Part shown: one piece after another, positions 1 through 11,344 of the stretch
Layout of the letters: each line of letters begins with the position of its first letter
How positions within the stretch are numbered: the first letter of the stretch is position 1
Source of the DNA: Bettongia penicillata ogilbyi
Taxonomy: Eukaryota; Chordata; Mammalia; Diprotodontia; Potoroidae
Reading direction: 5' to 3'
Length of the DNA stretch: 64,000 nucleotides
Assembly (NCBI GenBank): GCA_023548195.1
Contig: JAJHZJ010000008.1
Span: 1,019,999-1,083,998, forward strand
Notes under the pieces: generated by a model
What the model was told of the DNA's origin: nothing
Seen by the model: only the letters and a program-made list of their open reading frames with translations
The model's database searches: none
Made by a program: the position numbers and the translations under genes

Positions 1-257
1 ACTTTTCCTATACAAAAACATCATCTCATTTTTTCATGTTTTATACAAAAAAATTAATTACCCAAGACTGCCAGATTAAGTATAAATAAGCAACAATTAT
101 TTTCCTTTATCATGCTTAAGTGAAACCATTTTTCTCTTTTGAGGTATTTAGATGAACATTCTGAATTCTCAGCATCTTTTCATTAAGTATCAAAAGGCGA
201 GTTTCCTCAAGGTATTAGACCTTAAAGAGTGAAATGCTCATATTTTTCATTTGAAGT

Positions 258-427
258 AAACTGAGACCCAGAAAAGTCAAACTATTTAGCCAAGTCAAAT
301 TACCAGCTTGTACCAGAGTCCAAATGTAATGATTCTTGTTAGAAAACCGAGACCCAGAAAAGTCAAACTATTTAGCCAAAGTCAAATTACCAGCTTGTAC
401 CAGAGTCCAAATGTAATGATTCTTGTT
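258..427. repeat. 83-bp tandem duplication of a MIR-like fragment
   Basis: Two nearly identical copies lie head to tail (about 258-340 and 344-427). They start AAACTGAGACCCAG / AAACCGAGACCCAG and end GATTCTTGTT, and differ only by one substitution and one extra A. The unit resembles the reverse complement of a MIR core (AAACTGAGGCCCAG...). The near identity means the duplication is far younger than the MIR it copied. Confidence 0.9.
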
Positions 428-498
428 TTATTTGTGAAAATTAAAATATTCACTTAATGGATAATGATAAAGTGCTTATGAAAGTATACTTTTTTTAA

Positions 499-520
499 AT
501 GTGTGTGTGTGTGTATGTGG
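499..520. repeat. short (TG)n microsatellite
   Basis: A short run of alternating TG with one interruption. There are too few units to suggest function. Confidence 0.8.
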
Positions 521-582
521 TTGGGAGAATACAATAATTTTCTTTTCATTTAATTAGAAGTAGAGGTAGATATATCATCTAG

Positions 583-742
583 TAGAGGAAAGTACTGGAC
601 TTGGAGTCCAATAACCTGTGTTTGGTCACTACCTGGTTCAATTGTTACCTCACCTTTTAGGCCTCTGTTTCCTTATTTGTAAAATGTGTGTTCAGCTCAA
701 TGGTCTCTACATTTCTTCTAGCTCAGAACTTTAGACCTCTAT
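583..742 (+). mobile_element. MIR3/THER1-type CORE-SINE
   Basis: The order is a tRNA-like start (ACTTGGAGTCCAATAACC), a degenerate CORE, then GCCTCTGTTTCCTTATTTGTAAAATG and a tail resembling the GATCTCTAAGGTCCCTTCTAGCTC end of MIR3/THER1. It is old and diverged, and the family is assigned by eye. Confidence 0.75.
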
Positions 743-1770
743 AATATAACGCTCAGAGTACAATGACCTAGGGCCCTAGTTTACAATACAAATCACATCC
801 TTAATAAAGTCCTTATTAGAGAGAATTCCTTGTAACTGATTTACCCACCTAGGCGCCACCTGTTCTTAAACCTCCAAAGTCTTTAGCAATGAAAATATGA
901 GGACCCCATTGGAATGCCATGCTTTCCACTTGACTGAATCCTAACTAAAGAAAGTTGAGCAGAAGCTTTATAAGCTAAGATCAAAGAAATTTCATGAGTG
1001 GCCCCTTGGGTCAAGTGACAGCTCTTTGCTCACCCAGGTCACAATTCTTGCTTAATTCTAGTCTTCCTAATAATAGATGAGCACAGCAATTCAGCCTCAT
1101 GAGGCAGCTTTGTTAGCTAAGTTCATTTCAAGTTCTGGGTCAGCAAATGAAGCATTAAGCTTTTCTGATGCCAAGGTAAAAACCCCAAGCTCTAGGCACT
1201 TTGAGTGATTTGCCCACTCTAGGGATCTTCACTGAGAGGAGCCCCAAAGTTCTGGAATTTACCACTTGTAAACATCCTTCCTGTCTGATGCTGCTCTGAC
1301 ACAAGGCCTCTAACATGCCGCAAGAGCAAACGCCAAGAACCAACATTGTGTGGTGCTGGCAGAATGGAGGAAGTGTTGATTGGCCTGAATTTGGGCATAT
1401 TCTGGCCCATGAGAAACAGTGTCACTTCTTTGAAATCCCAGCTATCAGTGAAGATATGTGTGTAGAAGTATGAAGAGGAATTGTTCTGGTAGTAGATTCA
1501 GTAGGTAAATATGTATAAATCCCAAAGCATTTAAAGCCAAATCTGTGTGTTGCTTGGCAAACTGAAAAAAGGAGTTAAGGCTCTTTTAAAGTAAAACATG
1601 ACACTTAGCAGAGAAAAAGGAGCAGTAGAGATAAAGTCCATCCTGGAAAAGGGAGTACAGGGACAGAGAAATATCTGTTGAAGTCTGTCTTATCAAGATG
1701 GGGCAATATTTTTTTTTTTCAAGTTGACAGTTTCAGTCACACAAAAAGCCACATTAGGTTTGTACTTACT
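743..1770. other. unique sequence, no feature recognised
   Basis: No exon, RNA gene or repeat was recognised. Two overlapping minus-strand frames of 63 and 68 codons near 1155-1425 show no known domain and are within chance expectation. Confidence 0.5.
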
Positions 1771-1774
1771 AAAT

Positions 1775-1912
1775 GCCCGACTCCTAGTTCTTATACATGG
1801 CAGCTGTGTGAGTTTGGACAAGTGAGTTCTCATCTTTGTTTCAGTCTCCTCATCTATAAAAAGGGAGAAGAATACTACTTCCCCTGCTTGCTACCAAGAA
1901 TGTTTGCAAGGG
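1775..1912 (+). mobile_element. MIR SINE, partial
   Basis: CAGCTGTGTGAGTTTGGACAA followed by GTTTCAGTCTCCTCATCTATAAAAAGGG is the diagnostic MIR CORE and 3' segment. The head is truncated or too diverged to see. Confidence 0.75.
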
Positions 1913-1929
1913 AAGTAGTTTGTTCACCT

Positions 1930-3670
1930 TAGCACACTAAATAATCATAGGTTATTCCCTTCCTGTATATTTATTGGACATTTTATCTTTTCACGACCTC
2001 TGGAAGTTTTGAACATCTGCATGTTTTACCTGCATTAAAGTTGCAGCATAAATTAAAAGTAAATCATCAATCATCATTAATTATCTGTTCGACTGATGTG
2101 CACATTTTCTTACACTTTAATCTTCATTAGCGGGTAGGAAAGAAAATATCCCAAAGGGTATGCTGCATGTGTTCCCGTGTTTTACTTGTGTCTCTCTGGA
2201 GTTCTTAACAGCTCAGAAAAATCGCCTTCTTCAATAGGAAACATATGCCACCAGGGCTTTTTAGCTGAATGCTTCAGATTAAATCAAAAGGCACAATCCG
2301 AGCAGCCATGGGCCGAGCAGAGATTCATCTCTTTAAATCTGTGACCCTGGTGATACGCTGCTTGAATGCCTTCTACAGCACACGAACTGGGTCCTGAAGG
2401 ATTTCCTCCAAATTGAACACATGTGCTCTGGATGAGACATATTTTCTTTATCCCAAATGTTTTTTCTTTCCTTTTTCTTTCTTCTTGTGAGTCAGTGTAC
2501 TCTTTGGAGCAACAGTATCTTGCTTAAGTTCTTGATAAATACTCACAGACTCTAACCAGATTTATAAAGAGAAGAGGAAAATTAAGTCCACATAGTGTTT
2601 CAGCAAGTGAGAATAAGAACAGACTAGGGTAGAGGTAAGGGATGCTCTCCCCATTTACATGGTTTGGTGTTTAAGATAAAAACCATCAGCTGTGGCAAAT
2701 TTCTTACTGTCTTACCATTTCAAGAAGTGAAATACGCCAAGGCTTCCACAGTGTCCTTATAGCTGCTATCCAATCAGTCTTAACAGTGTGGATGAAAAAT
2801 TGGGAGCTATTTTTGTTGGACTCAGTATTTGCCTTGGTCAAGTGTACTTCAGAATGAAGTTTTCATCAGCAAATTTCTCCGTATAGATGGAATTGCCACC
2901 AACGCTTTTACAACGTATGAGCTGTGGCACACGAAACCAGAAGTGATAATATGAAAACTGTAACCCTTATAAACACATCCCTTCTTTTCAGTGGTCAGGT
3001 AAATTTATTTTGTCTTTCGAAACTTGCCTGCAGAAAGGTTGAAAGTAATTTGACCCAAGGATTTTTCATCAATGGTGATGTAGCAGATATTCTAGCATGG
3101 AGTTGACCATGGTCATGGATGATTGGGCGGGGGTGGCTCAGATGCAGCTGTAGCTACATTCATATGCTGTTAGAAGATCTAGGCTCCTGGTAATAGTGCC
3201 TGAAAAACAGTCCCCACTGGTCATTCTTCCTTCTACCTAAATAAAACCTGAATATCCCAATCACAGCCTGCTACAAATAGCCAAGTATAGCTTTCACAGG
3301 AGATGGTGGAGTAAAAGACTCAGGCTCAGTCTGTTTTTCAGTGCAGATTGTGGTTCCAGAAGCAATTGGAGGCACTGTTGAAAAAAATCAGAAATTTAGC
3401 TGCACAAGGTTGTAAATCTTCACAAATATATTGGACTTCATTTTTACCCAACACTGACTATAGTGTCACATCAGTGATACAGTCATTCTAAAGAAATCAT
3501 AATGTGTACCTTTGAATAGAACACATTTAATTTTTTAAACACAGAATAAGATTACTTTTATTATCTGATTTTATGCTTTTCAAATCTTTTGACACAATTG
3601 GGATAATCTTATAAAATTATTCCATTGCACGATGATTAATTGGGCTAATCTTACAGTAAGATCCGTAGAT
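1930..3670. other. repeat-poor unique sequence with a possible conserved block at 2080-2430
   Basis: No repeat was recognised. The segment 2080-2430 is less AT-rich than its surroundings, keeps several CpGs (GCGGG, TCGCC, CCGAGC) and carries AT homeobox-like and Pit/Oct-like words. This is typical of mammalian conserved non-coding elements but not proof of one. No long open frame is present. Confidence 0.35.
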
Positions 3671-3675
3671 CTGTG

Positions 3676-3835
3676 GCGAAAGCCCTAACTCTAGAAGTAG
3701 AGAATCCAAGTTCAAATCCTTGTGAAACCTTAGGAAGTCACTTGATTACCCTTCATTTATAAAATGAAACAAAGTAAACTAGTGAATGTCTGAGGCCTAT
3801 TCCATAGTTCCATATCTATGTTACTGTGATCTGAC
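3676..3835 (+). mobile_element. MIR3/THER1-type CORE-SINE
   Basis: AGTTCAAATCCTTGTGAAACC (B-box region) is followed by AAGTCACTTGATTACC, CATTTATAAAATG and the typical THER1/MIR3 tail ending near TCCATATCTATG. Confidence 0.7.
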
Positions 3836-4221
3836 AACCTCTTCTTCTCATAAGTCTGTGAAATAACACTTATTACAGGGGAAAAAGTTCTTCCAGTCCA
3901 TCTTGAGTCAGGGTCAGAAGTATAATGTTTATTTCTTACTAGAACAGAGATTATGCTAAACCAAGTAAACAGAAATAAAAAAAACCAACCACAAAGATCC
4001 CCTCCCTCCCCCAACTACCACCACGACAACAAAACACAAAGGAACAAACGAAAACTTAGGTTCTGATTCTTTGAAGAACATTTTTACCTCCCCTGATCTA
4101 GTCTGGCCTTACAGCGTGCCCAACTTTGAACCCAGTTTTGTCTGTATCACCCCATTACTGTGGTATTCTGGGTTTGCGGTATAGACATGACTCTTGGGAA
4201 CAGAATTCAAATGTACTTGGA

Positions 4222-4392
4222 GCCAAAGCTAGAATAGGCCTTAGAAGTCATATAATCCAACATCACCATGGCATAAATATGGAAACTCAGATCTAGAAAG
4301 TTTAACTGACAACCAGTGTCACCCAGGTACTAAGCAGGAGAGCGGAGATTCTGTTTCAGGTCCTCTGACACCAGGGTCAGCACTCTGTCCTG
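4222..4392 (-). mobile_element. MIR/THER1-type CORE-SINE
   Basis: The reverse-complement CORE signature is visible: GCCTTAGAAGTCATATAATCC, ATATGGAAACTCAGATC, then CACCCAGGTACTAAGC and GGTCCTCTGACACC. It is old and diverged. Confidence 0.7.
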
Positions 4393-4544
4393 GCAGTACA
4401 ATCCAAGGACTTATAAAAAGAAGAGTGTCCAGTGATCATTGCACAAACATCCAATAACAGTCGAGTTCTGATTTGTTGATCCTGCGCTGTGTTTTTTTGC
4501 AAATAAGTTCAAAACCGCAGGGTCAATCACCTAAACATGTATTT

Positions 4545-4675
4545 GCATAGCACATTATGTCTAATAAAATGCTTATCTTGCAACAATTTATGAGGTGGGT
4601 AGTGTAAGTATTCTAATCACTATTTTTCTGAGGCGCAGAGGTGACTTTTCCAGAGTCCCGCACATATTAAGTACA
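4545..4675 (-). mobile_element. MIR SINE fragment
   Basis: Order and words fit an inverted MIR: AATTTATGAGGTGGGTAGT, then TTTTTCTGAGGCGCAGAGGTGACTT. Strongly diverged. Confidence 0.5.
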
Positions 4676-4764
4676 TATTGTGGCCGAGGGGCCATTTGTG
4701 TTGTTTCTACTACATCATGCTTCCTCTTTAAAGCAGTCAATTTTGTTTAATGCTTGGTAACACT

Positions 4765-4935
4765 TGGTTCATGACAATCTTCTGTAGTAAGTGATGCAAA
4801 TATTATCATCCCCTTCTATGAATGAGGAAACTGAAGCTTTGAGGTGTGAAATGAGTCGTCAATGATCCTATCACCAGCCAGTGCCTGAGCACTGAGATTT
4901 CTTGGAAGGTCTCCTAATTCCAGTGTTCACTCTTA
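4765..4935 (-). mobile_element. MIR SINE
   Basis: ATTATCATCCCCTTCTATGAATGAGGAAACTGAAGC is the inverted MIR CORE. The flanks continue with the expected order of degraded MIR sequence. Confidence 0.7.
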
Positions 4936-4939
4936 AGAT

Positions 4940-7275
4940 CCCTTATATCATTCTCGGTACATTCACCATTTTTCCATGAATTTTGAAATTTGATTTGCTT
5001 TCTTAAATTTTACCTCTTTAAAAGTAAGTTGACAAGGAAGTATCCAAATTTTTTAACTTAATGCAAGATCAGAGATCAGAGGAGGTAACATGGTTCTTCT
5101 CTGAAGAATCAGATACCTTCACAGAAGCTCTCCCCTCCCCCATATGCCATAAAGGAGTTTTAACCTTCAAACGTCTAAGCTTCCTTTGGCTGATTGATGT
5201 GCTCTGAGCAAAGCTCCACAGAATAACATCCTACAGGATTCAAACAGTAGCATATAAGAGCTCAATCATCTCCAAAGAGCTTTCATTTGATAAAAGGAGG
5301 AAAGGAAACATTTCTTTGTTGGGTATCTTGTTTTTTTCCCTAAAGAGACAAAAGGTCATCCAGTTGTCTATTCCTCTTGCCCTGTTGTGTTGTACTCTCG
5401 GGATTACACTTGTTTAGCTAATGGAGACAATGGTAGTAATCCTCCTAGTAATCCAATGATATATCTACTGTCTTAAAATTATTGAGATATTCCTTCAGAA
5501 AGATGTGTAGCCTGAGGCAATTCAGTGTGAAAATCTTGATGAAAAGGTAGCTTTTAGAGATTTGGATAGTTCATTATTTTAAGAAGATGATTTTTCACTT
5601 CTAGATTATGAATCTAAGAGATGGGACTGTATATCACCCTATGAAAATCTATTCGATTAGTCAATGAGTATGTAGTATGTAAATTAACTTGGTGGCCCTT
5701 TTCCTATTGGATAGATCAGGTTGAAGTTCTTCCCCTCCCCCAATAGAATATATTGAACAAAACTGTTCAGTGTTTGAGATGACAGGCAAAGAAAGATTTA
5801 AATGGGTTGAAAAAAATTAATTCTCTTTAAAAAAAACAACGTATTCCCTCCATTTCAAGGATAAAAGAAAGAAGTCAGCAGTATTCTACAGTATGTATCC
5901 TGACTTATCTGCGTATAAAAGGGCCACTTGATTCATCAGTTCTGAGCAGGTTTTATGCATTAAATTTACTTTTGCAAAACCCCAAAGTTATTCTTGTCCA
6001 TATCTCTCAGTTTGACTGATTAATTATCTATGGTTCCCCAGCATATTCCATGATCACAGTAATGTTCTTTGGAGATATAATCATCAAAGAGCATCCCTTG
6101 GTTAGTATGGTACATGAGAAGGGCATAAATAATGGAACAGAACAGGGGGCCATTAATTTTTTCTGTTTTGTTTTCAGTGCTGGGAGGCTGATTTACTAGG
6201 TAGGGGGTATGGGGTGTGTGTGGGGAGGGGGAGGTATCAGTGTGTAAGAATTTTACAGAGTGTTCCTTTCAGCCAATCCATCTGTTTGGACTGGGAGCCC
6301 TGCAGCCCTGGCAAACCTTGAAGGCTTTAGTACACTCATTTCAGCTTGCCAAGCCTTGGGTATTTCAGGGGCTCGAATAATTCTAATCCTGAACTAAATA
6401 TGTGTTGTCTCAACATCAGATGCTCAGAAAAAAATGATTGGGATCTGATCCTTCTAGACTGAGCTTTAACCTGTTATTTAATGCATGTGGGTTTTTTTCA
6501 AGACTTAAATGTTAGGACATCAAAAGTAAAACTAGTCACTGCTAATTAAAGATTTTAGAGAGGCAGAGAGCAAACAGCAAGGCGTTCAAAACATGTATGT
6601 CCCTGACTTTTATCAGGGTTGAAAAGAGCTGACTGAACCGTGATAATTACATGACACAGGTTGGTAGACCCCAATTGTACATCAAAGGGTCTCTTCTGCC
6701 TCCCAAATCATAGGAACATGGAACTACAAGGTCCACATCAAGAAAATCCTACGTAGCCATTTGCTTTGTAGAATCCTATTACTCTTTTGCACTTTGCTTG
6801 TGTTTGGGGAATCTTGAAGGGTATATTTCTATGACTTGAAGATGTCTTAGCATGGGAATTTTAGAATAAAATCATGTTTTAACAGCTTATTGAACTGTGA
6901 TGTGCTATTTCAAATACAGAGCTTAGGGCTTTGGCCTGGCAGGACTTTTTACCACATACTAATGGAAGCAGCCAGGGTTGGCGGCCTGTGGCAGAAATGA
7001 ACAGTTCACAATGTCATTCTGTAGATCTCCCCCTGGGTAATTAAGTGGTGTAGTGCTCCAGTCTGCTAAGGAACTGTCAGCCATATGGCCAGTATGGTGT
7101 TGTTCTCTCAAGTGGAGGGGAAAGAGTAACATGAGTCTTAACTAGGTAAAGTAAATGGAGAAAATTTGGAAGAGGTCTGTTTTCTAGGTCTTACATTCTG
7201 TTTTTCCATCTGGTTCTGGTTCAGATTATTCAATAGTGGTTTTACCATATTGATTCCAAGTTAAGTGTTGTTAGT
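4940..7275. other. repeat-poor unique region
   Basis: No coding or repeat feature was recognised apart from the G-rich motif at 6203. Several stretches (for example 6270-6400) are of higher complexity and could be conserved non-coding DNA. I see no exon signature. Confidence 0.4.
6203..6231 (+). other. canonical G-quadruplex motif
   Basis: Four G runs (G5, G4, G4, G5) are separated by loops of 3, 7 and 1 nt. This satisfies the G3+N1-7 rule on the plus strand. It is the only such canonical motif I noticed in unique sequence here. Confidence 0.8.
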
Positions 7276-7281
7276 ACAGAA

Positions 7282-7372
7282 AAGACAATGTGATATGACA
7301 GAAAGATGCTAGACTTAGAAATTAGAAGGATGGAGTGTGAATTCCTGGTTCCACAATTTACTAGGCATAATC
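7282..7372 (+). mobile_element. 5' part of a tRNA-headed CORE-SINE
   Basis: It resembles the head of THER1/MIR-class SINEs (GATGCTAGACTTAGAAATTAG, then AATTCCTGGTTCCACAATTTAC). The 3' half is missing. Confidence 0.5.
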
Positions 7373-7807
7373 AGGGATGATTGTGAAAAAAGTTATGAAT
7401 TTCCAGAACTGAATATGGATAAAAATGAATTGAAATAATTGAAAGAAGTCCTTAGTGCAAAAACAAAAAGGAGTAAGTATCCAAAGTAAGAGGAAAATCT
7501 TAATCTGTGTCAAGAGGTGGAATAAGGATTAAAACAAATGGATAAACATAAAAAATGAGATATAAAGAAGAGAAGGAAGACATCACTGAGCCAGATTCCA
7601 TAAAATAATAAGTAGAATGAAGCGGGACACATTGAAAAGTCACACAGGGACTGAATAATGCTGATGAGATTCCATGTGCTAGTAGGAGAGAGAATATCGG
7701 GTACCAGCCATAAAGGATCTGTTTTGTGATGGTTGGCTATTCTGAAGGAGTGGTGAAGCACTTGTGTAGCACCTGACATGAAGAATTTGGAGGTATATTT
7801 TCTACCG

Positions 7808-7880
7808 CAGGAGTATCAAACTCACTGTCAGGAAAGCTTCCAAGTGCTCAAACCATATTAAAATATCATTGAGTATATAT

Positions 7881-7913
<33 letters not shown>

Positions 7914-8160
7914 ATATATATGTATATGTATGTATGTATATGTGTAAGTATACATATATGCATGTGTGTATATATGCACATGTGTATGTATGTGTGTATG
8001 TGTATATACACGGATGTGTATGTATGTGTACATATATAATGTATGTATCTGTGTGTATGTATACATACACATATATTATAACATAGAATGCTAATTTTGT
8101 TGTTTTCTAAGTCAATGGACAGACTTCAGGGATCATTTTTGTTTGAGGTTGATACCACTG
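7808..8160 (-). mobile_element. hAT-like MITE with a microsatellite expanded inside
   Basis: Inverted ends CAGGAGTATCAAACTC and GAGGTTGATACCACTG bound the element. The flanking 8-mers TTCTACCG and GTCTAGAG match at 5 of 8 positions, as an old hAT target duplication would. The right arm (CTAAGTCAATGGACAG, GGGATCATTTTTGTTTGAGG) is the reverse complement of the same family at 20915. The AT-rich centre has been replaced or expanded by a TATG/TG microsatellite. Confidence 0.7.
7873..8080. repeat. (TA)n/(TG)n/(TATG)n compound microsatellite
   Basis: About 200 bp of alternating purine-pyrimidine TA, TG and TATG units. Open frames rich in Tyr, Thr, His and Ile on both strands here are artefacts of the repeat. 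Confidence 0.95.
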
Positions 8161-8399
8161 GTCTAGAGTGTAGGGGAAAGAAATTCACAATCCAAAGAGG
8201 TATAGATGAAATCATAAAAGACTGAATAAACAATATTCATTGTATAAACATTTTAAAAGCTTTTGCGTAAGTAAAATTAGTACAACTATAATGAGAAAAT
8301 AAACTTGATAGGAGAAAAATCTTTGAAACAAATATCTCTGTTAGGAAATAGAAAAAAATAACCAAGAGCTATGCTTTAACGGGAGTAGAAGCAGAAGTA

Positions 8400-8585
8400 T
8401 GTAGTGTATGGAGAGCTGAGCTCTGGTTTCAAGTTCCACCACTGACACATCCTGCCCATGATATCTTTAGTCATTCACAACTTCTCACTGCTCCAGGCAA
8501 ATCTCTAAGATGATTATTATAGAAAAGATACCACCCTGCCTTGGTACTGGAGGAATTATCTATATCAAAGAAGTATCAGGTCTTC
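8400..8585 (+). mobile_element. marsupial tRNA-derived SINE, full-length type
   Basis: CTCTGGTTTCAAGTTCCACC (B-box region) is followed by a tail of the kind CTCCAGGCAAATCTCTAAGA ... TTGGTACTGGAGGAATTATC. The same tail type occurs at 11990, 61068 and 63655. Confidence 0.65.
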
Positions 8586-8639
8586 TGTTCCCATTCTTAA
8601 ATAGATAATTGGTTGAAGAAGTATAAATAATTTTTTTAG

Positions 8640-9080
8640 AACATGAAATGTTAATGAGCAAAAAAATGTTCCAAATGACTAAAATTAAAATTTATAAAAT
8701 TTTATAGTTTCCTCCTATATTCACCACATTGGCAACAATGATAAAATATGAAAATTGTCAGTGTTGAGGGCTGTGAGAAGAAAGGTCACCAGTACACTGT
8801 TAGTAGAGGTACAAATGGGCCAAACGCAAAGGAAAATAATTTGGCATTAGGTTAACAAAATAATTAAGCTTTTATACTCTTTTCCTTGACAATACAGCTG
8901 AGTATTTGCCACAAGGAGATCAAATATCGAGGGAAAGATACTACATACGCTAAAATATTTATAACATCTATTTTGGGGGTATTCCCCTGTCTTATGGAAT
9001 ATAAAAGTGAAGGGATGTTATTGCAGTATAAGGAATGACAAATAAAAAGTTTTCAAAGATTCTCATTCATAAGTTTGAAC
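8640..9080 (+). mobile_element. L1 3'-end fragment
   Basis: It follows the order of the 3' end of marsupial L1-like elements. The visible words are a GATGAAAAAATG-like opening, ACCACATTGGCAACAATGA, GTACACTGTTAGTAGAGGT, TATTTGCCACAAGGAGATCA, AAAATATTTATAACATCTA and ATTGCAGTATAAGGAATGA. The reading frame is destroyed. Confidence 0.65.
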
Positions 9081-9115
9081 TGATAAAATGTGTTGTAAGT
9101 AGAATCAGGAATGTA

Positions 9116-9390
9116 GTATAGACCAGGGATGGTGAACCTGTGACCTTGAGGCCCTCTAGGTCCTTAAGAGCAGATCTTGGACTGAATCCAATCTTCACAG
9201 AACAAATCCCCTTAATAAATGCAAAAAAAGGGTAGTATTATGTAGTCTCAATATATTTGATCTTGTAATACCATAATAATTCATACTTCTCTGTTAATGA
9301 AGATTAGTTCTGTAAAACTTGAACACAGTCAAAAGACCACACCTGAGGACCTAGAAGGCCACATGTGTCCTCGAGGCTGCAGGTATGGAC
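9116..9390. mobile_element. palindromic hAT-like MITE with a foreign insert in its loop
   Basis: The left arm (CAGGGATGGTGAACCTGTGACC...) and right arm (...GGCCACATGTGTCCTCGAGGCTGCAG) are about three-quarters complementary. The flanking 8-mers GTATAGAC (9116-9123) and GTATGGAC (9383-9390) form a 7/8 target duplication. The outer 14 bp of the right TIR seem lost by deletion. An 85-bp block (9218-9302) interrupts the loop and recurs at 11479. Confidence 0.75.
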
Positions 9391-9439
9391 AATAACATCA
9401 AAAACTTAAAGAAATTAACACTGAGACACATCATCAACA

Positions 9440-9602
9440 AACTAGAGGTCATCTGCTCCAACTGCCTTATTTGACAGATAAACAAACTAAGACTGACCGT
9501 GATCAAGTGGCTTATTAGGGACCCATAGGTAGTAAACACGAGATATGAGATTTGAATCCTGTCTTTTGACCCCAAGACCAATATTCTTTCTTCTTTATGA
9601 AG
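9440..9602 (-). mobile_element. MIR/THER1-type CORE-SINE
   Basis: Inverted signature: ACTAGAGGTCATCTGCTCCAA, TTTGACAGATAAACAAACTAAG, GATTTGAATCCTGTC and a final inverted head. Confidence 0.7.
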
Positions 9603-9659
9603 CATTAAAACTTGAGTGCATTGATCATTTTAACTCTGTTGTGGGAAAGAGGAAAGGGA

Positions 9660-9775
9660 AGGAATCAGCACTCACATAGTACCTACTATGTGTCAAGTAC
9701 TGGGCTGTGTTTTACAAATATTATCTTATTTGAGCTGTCATCGGAGAATTGATGACAAGACATACTTCTGTCCGC
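9660..9775 (-). mobile_element. MIR SINE 3' part
   Basis: AGTACCTACTATGTGTCAAGTACTGGGC followed by TTTTACAAATATTATCTTATTTGA is the inverted MIR 3' end. The rest is truncated. Confidence 0.75.
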
Positions 9776-10094
9776 TTGGTAGATGGAGGACTAGAGATGT
9801 GAAATGAGATAGCTACTGTTGGATGTCATTTATTTTGCTTTAATGTACTTTGCTGTAAAACTAGCTGGAGTAGGGGGTGGGGGGAGAAACTAGAAAATGA
9901 CAGTAATGGAAAAATTTATAAACCTTACAAAGAGATAGAATTTGAACTTAGTTTAGTACTGTTAGGTAGATCAGCAGCTATTAAGAAATCTGCATCTGAT
10001 AACTCTTAATGAAAGGTTTTGTGTCAATGAAGGAGGTCTTCGGTGATGTGGCATTGAATTCTCTCTTTGCAAGTTACCACTGTCTTAACTAATT

Positions 10095-11045
10095 GTGAGA
10101 AGATGTTTGAAGAATCCCTAATCAGAATTGCAGAAGATATGAAATTTAGAGGAATAGTTAATATGAGAGATTAGTGGATCAAAATTTAAAACTACCCTGA
10201 AAGACAGGAACAGTAGAACAAAAAACCTAGGATTAGTAAATGTAGCTGTGATAAATTGTCTTCTTTGGTTCAAAATATTTTTGACACAGATACAGAATGG
10301 TAGAGACCTGGCTTGACCACAAGTCATGGGAAAAGGAGCTGGTGGTTTTCACGTGAAAAGGAGCTGAGGGTTTTAATTGACCACAAGTTAAATATCAGAC
10401 ATCAATATATGTTATGATTGCTAAAAATGACAATGCAGTTTTATAGCTCATTAACAGAAAATTAAATATCTAGGTATCTGAGACCAAGAGAATCTTTGTG
10501 CTCTCCACTAATCAGGCCACATCTGATGGACTAGGTTTTACTCCTTGTGGCATATTTAAACCCAGTCACTGATGAAATTTAAGTGTACCCAGAGCAGAGC
10601 AATCAGTATGGCAAAAACCATATTATATGGACAATAACTGAATGATGTGGTCTGTTTAGCCTGCTTAAGGAAAGCAAAAAGACCAAGGAAGAATCATGAT
10701 AACTGTTTTCAAATATCTGAAAGGCTGTCATACAGGAGAGAGAGTGGAGTGTTGTTTTAGGGGCAAAACCAGACCCAGTAAGTGGAATTGACAGTGTCAG
10801 ATTTATGCTTAATGTAAGAAATGACATGAGCACCTAGTGCTTTCTAACAATAGAATGAGCTGCCTTCTAAGGCTTGTGAAGTGGTGGATTCTCTGTCCCT
10901 GGAGGTATGCATGTATATATTAATCAGAAGTTAAATAACCATGTGTCAGAGAATTGGTAAGCCTCCCTGGAGGAATCCCCTTCTTTGGGGTGGGAGGTTA
11001 CAGTGGATACCTTCTGTGATCCTTTCCAACTCTGTGCATTTTTGA
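10095..11045 (+). mobile_element. L3/CR1 LINE, reverse transcriptase C-terminal region to 3' end
   Basis: About 950 bp follow the CR1/L3 3' part in order. Words seen are AGAATTGCAGAAGATATGAAA, GAATGGTAGAGACCTGGCTTG, GTACCCAGAGCAGAGCAATCA, TTTTCAAATATCTGAAAGGC, CAATAGAATGAGCTGCCTTC and the terminal CTTCTGTGATCCTTTCCAACTCTG. Frame is lost. A short internal duplication (AAAAGGAGCTG at 10331 and 10356) lies within it. Confidence 0.8.
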
Positions 11046-11209
11046 ACAGAGGACTTGAGAATTATGCTTATGTTATAGATGAAGTGATATTCCTGATCTT
11101 ATCCTATTGTAAGTGACTCTTTGAAGAAAAGGTTTCAGAAATTCAAAACTGGGTGCTTATATTGTGTAATTGCAGGAGAGTTCCACCTGTCCTATTCTAC
11201 CATTACAAT

Positions 11210-11325
11210 CAGAATGGCATAGACTTAATACTAGAAGGTAATTCAGGGGCCCATCAAGTTCAATCCCTTCATTTGATAGAGGAGGAAAGTGAAGAATAGG
11301 GAGGTTTGGGGGAACTTAGCCATTG
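11210..11325 (-). mobile_element. MIR/THER1-type SINE fragment
   Basis: AATACTAGAAGGTAATTCAGG then CTTCATTTGATAGAGGAGGAAAGTG matches the inverted CORE of this class. Partial. Confidence 0.5.
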
Positions 11326-11344
11326 CCATCCTTCCCACATGGCA

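Noticed and set aside
7858..8086. Tyr/Thr/His-rich frames on both strands
   Set aside because: Pure microsatellite translation (TATG/TG units).
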